Positions 57,677 to 64,000 of a stretch of 64,000 bases of DNA are shown piece by piece (the stretch's first letter is position 1; each line of letters opens with the position of its first letter). Both the position numbers and the translations under genes were made by a program. Source of the DNA: Brassica napus (taxonomy: Eukaryota; Streptophyta; Magnoliopsida; Brassicales; Brassicaceae); contig NC_063452.1 in NCBI RefSeq assembly GCF_020379485.1, positions 11,759,065 through 11,823,064 on the forward strand, in the 5' to 3' direction. Below the pieces are notes generated by a model. The model was given only the letters and a program-made list of their open reading frames with translations. It did no database searches and was not told the DNA's origin.

Positions 57677-58776
57677 TGGAGTATCGATAGTTATGTTTTC
57701 ATGCTCTTAGTTTTAATAATGTTTTTGGATTTTTACTTATTTGGCTTCTTATCTATCTATGTTGTGGACTTCTCCTTTTTTCCCTTTTCTACGTCTCTTC
57801 CTTTGTGGCTTTATGAGTTTCAATGATGACAGTTTTCGTATTATGTGTCTTTCTATATAACTCAAAAACGTATTTTGGGAATCTTATGATTTGGTGGTTA
57901 GTTATTTCAGAGTAATTAGTTAGCAGATCCGAATTTGAATGCTACAAATAGATTTATGGACTATAATTATGAATAAGTATAATTAAACAATAACATTTCA
58001 AATTATACAATGAATCTATTGATAACGTGGGAAGGCATGAAATTACTACAAATATATTATAAATAATCCAACTATATATGTATACAAATCCCATTCATAC
58101 TCTTGACACAAATAGAATAATGTAACAATAACATTTCAAATTTTCGGATCATATAATTTGTATCCCGCGTGTAAAACAAATGAATATGCAAATAACGTTT
58201 TTCTTCACACGTGTTTGTCAATTAAGTTCAAATCTCGACCTATTAAAAAAATAAAAATAGACCCCTTTGAAAAACATAATAAATAAAAACACTGATGGAA
58301 AAACAAAACCATTTGAACTCCTAACTCGAGATGTTGGAGTAGAATTTGTAAATGTAATGACGAAGATTGTCTACTTCGTTGTGTACTAAACCACAATTTC
58401 GTCATAGTCAAATACGCTGCGGTTCATTTATAATAGGTTTCCTTATATACCGGGCTTTTATATTACTGTCGATTCTGTGAGGCCCAAAGTTGCATGAAAA
58501 CGTAAAGCCATACCGGTATCAAACCGCTGCGTTTTGTTGTTCCGGGTTCGAAGGGCTTCATCTGAATCGTCTATTAGACGCGTCATTTAAGGTGCGTTGC
58601 GAGAATTATATATCATGCTGTTGGTGTTTTATGTATATATCATTAATCTACATACAATTATGTTTCTCTTTGTGAAATGATATTATTATAATGAGATTTT
58701 TTTTTAACAGCTATACAATTATGTTTCTCTTTGTGAAATGATATTATTATAATGAGATTTTTTTTTAACAGCTACT
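57677..58776. other. Spacer between RPA1-like relics
   Basis: No coding exon recognised. 58485-58600 is GC-richer but has no readable family. It includes the duplicated splice-acceptor region at 58652-58773. Confidence 0.4.
58652..58773 (+). repeat. Direct 61-bp tandem duplication carrying a splice acceptor
   Basis: 58652-58712 and 58713-58773 are essentially identical. Each unit contains ATACAATTATGTTTCTC and ends in a T9 tract plus AACAG, a strong plant 3' splice site. The second acceptor leads into the RPA1-like exon at 58777. Near identity implies a recent duplication. Confidence 0.95.
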
Positions 58777-58907
58777 GAGTGGAGCTTGCAATCGCTGATG
58801 ACACTGATGAAGGTATCTTCGTTCGTTTTTATGTGTACTGATGACAAAGCTACATGGTCTTGAAGCACCTGAAGCTGGCCAAATTGTGATAAGTTTGGAT
58901 GATCTCA

Positions 58908-61124
58908 TCTCCTATATATTAATTGAGAAGCATTTGAAAAATTAGAACCTTAATTTTGTATTAATTAAAAAAAACCTCAAATCCTAGGTGGCACTCTAAA
59001 TGCCTTCTAAATTTCATTTCAAAGAATTCTAGAGCATCTAATATAAAGTATAGTTTAATCTAATGGTGTCACATTATTCCATAATTATATAACACTAAAG
59101 AACATTATATTAACCTAAAATATATGAAGTGTGTATTCTTTCCTTAAATAAAAGCTACGGAATTACCTAATATGATTTACATATATACGGGAATTAATGA
59201 TTATGAATAATAAAGATTTGATAACAATTTTTGCATCCTTCTTCATTTTTGTTTAAATTTATATTATTAAAAAAACTTAAACAATCACATTAACCATATA
59301 ATAAAAAAAATTAGATTTTTTCTTATATGTTATATTTTGAATTTTTTAAAATGACTTTAAATTACAAAAATGAGGAAACTTTTATATGTTATATTTTTTT
59401 TAAACGACTTTAAAATACAAAAATGAGGACACCATATATGTTAGATTTTTCTTATATGTTAGAATTTTCTTATATGTTATATTTTGATTTTTTTTAAAAA
59501 GACTTTAAATTACAAAAATGTAAGTTTTCCTTAAGTATACGACTAAAAATATTAAAATGACATGTATCAATTCGATGGTTGATTTGAAAGCTTTCAAAAC
59601 CATATGGAAGATAAAAGTCAAAATAATTCAACTGTGAAAACAATACTGTTCACTTTGTTCAAGAATGTGTTCGCTGGAAAAAATAAGGTTTTTATGTCAT
59701 ATTTTGTTTAATGTCCACTAGAGAACATTATATTAACCTAAAATATAAGAAGTGTGTATTCTTTCCTTAAATAAAAGCTACAGAATTACCTAATATGATT
59801 TACATATATATGACAATTAATGATTATGAATAATAAAGATTTGATAACAATTTTTGCATCCTTCTTCATTTTTGTTTAATTTTATATTATTAAAAAAATA
59901 AACAATCACATTAACCATATAATAAAAAATTAGATTTTTTCTCATATGTTATATTTTGAATTTTTGAAAATGACTTTAAATTACAAAAATGAGGAAATCT
60001 TATATGTTATTTTTTTTTTTAAAACGACTTTAAAATACAAAAATGAGGACACCTTATATGTTAGATTTTTTCTTATATGTTATATTTTAAATTTTTTAAA
60101 ACAACTTTAAATTACAAAAATGTAAGTTTTCCTTAAGTATACGACTAAAAACATTAAAATGACATGTATCATTTCGATGGTTGATTTGAAAGCTTTCAAA
60201 ACCATATGTAAGTTAAAAGTCAAAATAATTCAACTGTGAAAACAATACTATTCACTTTTTTCAAGAATGTGTTCGATGAAAAAAATAAGGTTTTTATGTC
60301 ATAATTTGTTTAATGTCCACTAGAGAACATTATATTAATCTAAAATATAAGAAGTGTGTATTCGTTCTCTAAATAAAAGCTACGAAATTACCTAATATGA
60401 TTTACATATATATTGCAATTAATGATTATGAATAATAAAGATTTGATAACAATTTTTGCATCCTCCTTCATTTTGTTTAATTTTATATTATTAAAAAAAA
60501 TAAACAATCACATTAACCATATAATAAAAAATTAGATTTTTTCTTATATGTAATATTTTGAATTTTTTAAAATGACTTTAAATTACAAAAATGAGGAAAC
60601 CTTATATGTTATTTTTTTTTTTAAAACGACTTTAAAATACAAAATGAGGACACCTTATATGTTAGATTTTTTCTTAGATGTTATATTTTGAATTTTTTAA
60701 AACGACTTTAAATTACAAAAATGTAAGTTTTCCTTAAGTATACGACTAAAAACATTAAAATGACATGTATCAATTCGATGGTTGATTTGAAAGCTTTCAA
60801 AACCATATGGAAGATAAAAGTCAAAATAATTCAACTGTGAAAACAATAGTGTTCACTTTTTTCAAGAATGTATTCAATGAAAAAAATAAGGTTTTTATGT
60901 TATAATTTGTTTAATGTCCAATCCGATCAACCCATGATGTATTAATTATAGTTTTGTTCCATTATTTTTAATAAAAATTGATCCGATCCATCGGAAAAAA
61001 ATTATATAATAACAACAAAAAATATTTTATATATATAAATAAAATGATCACATATATAAAAAAAACTATCGATAATATATATATAAATAAACTCACCCTG
61101 CGCAAGGCGCATGTCTTATCCTAG
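58908..61124 (+). mobile_element. Non-autonomous Helitron, 2217 bp, inserted in RPA1-like relic B
   Basis: The 5' end is TCTCCTATATATTAATTGAG preceded by A. The 3' end has the hairpin TGCGCAAGGCGCA (61099-61111), then TGTCTTATCCTAG, followed by T. These are full Helitron hallmarks with insertion between A and T. The interior contains three tandem repeats of about 600 bp and no Rep/helicase coding. It separates the exon ending ..EAGQIV from the one starting VEAGVNPED. Confidence 0.9.
59101..60920 (+). repeat. Three tandem ~600-bp repeats inside the Helitron
   Basis: Units begin at about 59101, 59724 and 60326 with AACATTATATTAACCTAAAA-type sequence, so periods are about 623 and 602 bp. Each contains the same ordered landmarks: GATTTGATAACAATTTTTGC, ATTACAAAAATGAGGA (twice), CTTAAGTATACGACTAAAAA and AACTGTGAAAACAATA. 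Divergence looks like a few percent plus small indels. All units are AT-rich and non-coding. Confidence 0.93.
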
Positions 61125-61734
61125 TATTATATTAATCGTATGACAATTACTAACAGAGTTAGTATATTTTTCTAGGTTGAAGCCGGTGTAAACCCTGAGG
61201 ACTCTCGGATGCCTCCGTTTGTTACAGGCATGCAAGGGAAAACGTACACTTTCCATGTCAAGTTAACCACATATGATTTCACCTCGAGCCGTCAAAGCTT
61301 CACTGTCACCCATATTATCAATGAATGTGAACGTCTGTCGCTTCCTGATTTCGTCCACAATGTAAGTCTAATGTTGTTATGATGTTACATCGTTTGACTA
61401 TGTTTTGATTGTTCGTATCATCTATCTGTATTAGGGAGGAGATGATAACGATGGCGTCGACATGGGAGGTGAACAGCAAATTCCTGCACATGTCGAATCT
61501 AAGGGGGGCAGTGGTGAAGCAGCTTTGATTGCTGCTTCTGAGACAATTGGTATTATGCTTAGCGATATGGACGACCCAGCTTCGCAAGTCGTCAAGAAGG
61601 CGCGAAAGGCTTAGGTTGAGAAGATATATAATAAACGTATTATGTATTTAAATAATACTTATGCATGATCTCTCCCGTTTACGTATCCGTAGAATCTATT
61701 TTTGGCATTTTTTAATATTTGAATACTCTAAGTA

Positions 61735-62065
61735 GGGGTTATTGGTTGTTATATTTTAATGAATTTGAAAATTTAAACTAAATCTAGTGTTATTGGTTTT
61801 ATGATTTTCAAATCTGTATTAAAATCATGTGTTATTGGTTTAATGATTCATAAATTCTGTATCAAATCAAGTGTTATTCAATAGTACGGATTTACTAATA
61901 TATTTGATTTTATAATAGATTTGAATGGATTTGTTTGGATTTTTTAGTTAAAAATACAAAGACTCAAATCCGAGGAAAAACCTCCGGATTTGCATATTTT
62001 ACTTGGATTTATAAATACTATATGGATTTCTAAATCAATCAAAATATATAAACCAATAACACCCC
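61735..62065. mobile_element. MITE, 331 bp, TIR GGGGTTATTGGTT
   Basis: Left end GGGGTTATTGGTTGTTAT and right end (complement) GGGGTGTTATTGGTTTATAT form an imperfect inverted repeat. GTTATTGGTTT recurs internally (about 61789 and 61833). Interior is AT-rich and non-coding. The flanks (AGTA left, TTTAAG right) do not give a clear target duplication, so the superfamily is open. Confidence 0.6.
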
Positions 62066-62420
62066 TTTAAGCTTGAGACAGACAACCTATCTATTTTCTT
62101 AATATAAAGGAGTGATTTATCTTAATAGAAACTTAAACTGTGATTGTATATAGTTTAATGATATTCATAGAAAAAAAAACAAATGATAGAATATAATGAC
62201 TACAAAATTTATAAATCTCTGAACCAACTAATGTATAATTTTAAAATATATATAAAAAATATATACCACACTCTATTCTTGATTCATGCATTTCCTATTA
62301 CCATACATCCTTACATTTGAATAACTTGCTTTCCAAGCTATAACCAATCCTGCCAAAACAAATTCTCATCTTCGTATGACGTTTACGGGTAGCAAAACTT
62401 TTGATAATTGAATTGAAAAA
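62066..62420. other. AT-rich spacer upstream of the helicase fragment
   Basis: No gene recognised; may be remains of the Helitron Rep/helicase gene too decayed to read. Confidence 0.4.
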
Positions 62421-62434
62421 ATTTGAAGTCAATT

Positions 62435-62756
62435 TCGGTCTCCGTCAGATGCCAGTTCCTAATCAGACTGTGCTACGTCATGACCGTAAACAAGAGTCAA
62501 GGACAGAGCCTAAAACAAGTTGCTTTATATCTTCCTCGCCCTGTTTTTACTCATGGACAGTTGTACGTTGCCACGTTTCGAGTGACAACTCCAACCGGTC
62601 TCAAAATGTTAGACGAAACTTCTGACAAAGACAGTGAAGATGGAATGACTAATATCGTTTACAAGGAAATCTTCAGGGATGTCCGTGTGATTGAGGTTAT
62701 CCCTAACATTTGTCTTATACATCAGTATCGACCTGATTTTGTTTACAGAAACTAAC
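62435..62756 (+). pseudogene. Helitron helicase (Pif1-like) C-terminal fragment
   Basis: One frame reads RCQFLIRLCYVMTVNKSQGQ, SLKQVALYLPRPVFTHGQLY, VATFRVTTPTGLKMLDETSD and GMTNIVYKEIFRDV. This is the C-terminal motif set of Pif1-family helicases in plant Helitrons: the TINKSQGQSL motif V and GQLYVALSR motif VI, here altered to TVNKSQGQSL and GQLYVATFR. The conserved Ser-Arg of motif VI is changed to Phe-Arg. No upstream helicase domains or Rep motif were found, so it is a truncated relic. It lies about 1 kb upstream of a Helitron 3' terminus, in the right orientation. Confidence 0.88.
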
Positions 62757-63760
62757 CACCCCATTGCTGTTTCCACTGCTCACTCGGAATACCTTACATC
62801 TCACAGTGAAAACAACCAGCCTATATACAGAGTCATGGATACACATAGGTTAGCATCAAACTGGATACGTTCTTATGCTATCTCTGATCCGATGTTTAAA
62901 AAAATACTGACTGCATCTCTTTCATCGCAGGAAAAGTAGCCGGTCGGTTATCCAACACTTTTGAGCTTCAACGAAACATTGTTTCCAAGGCTCCGTGTTT
63001 TTTTTTTTCCTTTTTTCCGCCATCGGAAGACTATGTCTTAGCTTACGATTCTCCGCTTCCCGTTCTGTTGGAAAAAATCCTATTAAACGTACACACAAGT
63101 CAAACAATTGGTTTAAACTATATTTATTTCATTTTATCTTACACATCGATAAAAGTATATACATTTCAAATAAATTAACACACCTGTTGGCTGTTGCGTC
63201 TCATAACCTCATTAAATATTAATCCAAACAGCATGAAATAATCAACCATAATTGTAAGCGCAGAAAAATGTAATAGTAATATTAAAAAAAACGAAAATAT
63301 TACACCCATAAAATAGTTAATTAAAAATGATCATTCACATACTCCGATGACATGTATTATATCTATTTAAAGAAACAAAATATTTTCATCCTTTTATTAC
63401 TTCATAATTGTTATTAAAAATACAACGCAACTATTAAAATCAGAATTTACATTATTACTTAGGTTATATGGAAGCTATTTTTTGTTCATTTTTGTGATCA
63501 ATAGTATTCTGTTATAAATATTAAATCAGAACTAACAAAATTCCAATGGAAATTTAACAGTTTTTGTGAGTAGTAAAATATAAGCACGAATAAAAAATTT
63601 ACAGTCTAATATAGGCACAAATAGTAATCTATATATATATATAGTATAAATTTAATAAAATAAGCATTTGACCGATTATCACTGATATATCAAGTTTAAT
63701 AATAGAAATTTATATTAGATATTTTTTGACCTATTTAAATTATATTTGATTTATAACCCC
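62757..63760. other. 3' non-coding part of the Helitron complex
   Basis: No gene supported. The 62691-62939 frame (..ASNWIRSYAISDPMFKK..) has no recognised domain. The remainder is AT-rich and leads to the terminal hairpin at 63761. Confidence 0.45.
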
Positions 63761-64000
63761 GCCCGTAGGACGGCCGGCCCTAGTATATATATGTCAAACA
63801 GTGTTTTCTGATAGACAAAATCTACACAATTAATTATAAATAATTTTATACAAATTATCATAAAATCATTCTTTTACCATGTAATGACATCGAAGAAGAG
63901 ATATGATAAATCCTAGTTTTTAATGAAAGAGAAAAAGAGAAAACAAACAAAACTTATTAAGAAACGATCGGAACTGAAACAAGTACAGTGAAACCTCTAT

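Larger units (their letters stand above)
58777..61613 (+). pseudogene. RPA1-like relic B, C-terminal part, split by a Helitron
   Basis: After the acceptor the frame reads VELAIADDTDEGIFVRF, shifts, then MTKLHGLEAPEAGQIV, stopping at a Helitron (58908-61124). Coding resumes at about 61165: VEAGVNPEDSRMPPFVTGM, QGKTYTFHVKLTTYDFTSS, VTHIINECERLSLPDFVHN, intron, then GGDDNDGVDMGGEQQIP, SDMDDPASQVVKKARKA and a stop at 61611-61613. These match the C-terminal OB-fold region of RPA1-like proteins and parallel relic A (KTYTFQIRVTSYNF and EIECVPAPDF). The N-terminal two thirds are absent. The last exons are open and could be expressed as a fragment, but the gene as a whole is not intact. Confidence 0.78.
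55826..63783 (+). mobile_element. Probable decayed autonomous Helitron carrying RPA1-like genes (nested, composite)
   Basis: The right end is a Helitron 3' terminus: a GC-rich hairpin zone (CCGT-AGG-ACGG within GCCCGTAGGACGGCC, 63761-63775) and CTAG at 63780-63783, followed by T. Upstream in the same orientation lie a Helitron helicase C-terminal fragment (62435-62756) and two RPA1-like relics (56178-57676, 58777-61613). Plant autonomous Helitrons encode a Rep/helicase and often RPA1-like single-strand-binding proteins, so one parent element is plausible. A 5' terminus is uncertain: TC-starting candidates such as TCTATAAAGAACATTTTCAT occur near 55826-55840. The Rep domain is missing. The left boundary is a guess. 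Confidence 0.5.

Noticed and set aside
62691..62939. 82-codon frame after the helicase fragment
   Set aside because: Starts inside the helicase relic in a different frame and shows no known motif.

Overview
The window looks like nuclear DNA from a Brassicaceae plant, most likely Brassica or a close relative. The evidence is intron-rich genes with GT/AG junctions, very AT-rich intergenic DNA, and a transposon mix (CACTA, PIF/Harbinger, Helitrons, LINE-1, a tRNA-derived SINE, short MITEs) typical of Brassica. All assignments come from reading the sequence and recalling families; no search was run.

Host genes lie between 5.4 and 32.1 kb: a CBL8-type calcium sensor (-), plastid ribosomal protein bS6c (-) head to head with proteasome subunit RPN12a (+), an SDR oxidoreductase (+), a CAT2-type cationic amino acid transporter (-) and a WD40 protein (-). 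For five of the six I rebuilt all exons and the coding lengths close exactly: bS6c 209 aa, RPN12a 267 aa, SDR 348 aa, CAT2 633 aa, WD40 633 aa. The CBL8 copy is one base too long because of an extra T in a homopolymer in exon 1, so it is either a fresh pseudogene or an assembly error. As I recall Arabidopsis, most of these genes match chromosome 1 around At1g64480-At1g64610, with CAT2 (At1g58030) out of place between them.

The rest is mobile DNA. 1-1836 is the 3' part of a CACTA element. 2.1-4.4 kb is a LINE-1 relic split by a SINE with a perfect 16-bp target duplication. 13-17 kb holds two non-autonomous Helitrons. 35,539-43,123 is an end-to-end CACTA element with a broken TNP2-type transposase and a broken second gene related to the 1-1260 relic. 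48-55 kb is a nested block: an old CCGAACC-rich repeat interrupted by a Helitron and by a complete 4.77-kb PIF/Harbinger element. That element carries a transposase (one nonsense codon), a Myb/SANT-like partner (frameshift plus nonsense) and an intact third gene encoding a GRF zinc finger with a C-terminal membrane segment. 55.8-63.8 kb looks like a decayed autonomous Helitron with RPA1-like relics, a Helitron helicase fragment and a CTAG 3' terminus, itself hit by a 2.2-kb Helitron containing three tandem ~600-bp repeats.

The most unusual items are the GRF/membrane gene that outlived its PIF/Harbinger partners, the RPA/helicase Helitron complex, the large palindrome and internal terminal-type repeats in the CACTA element, and a perfect 31-bp-arm hairpin at 16.5 kb. 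I saw no convincing rRNA, tRNA or CRISPR.
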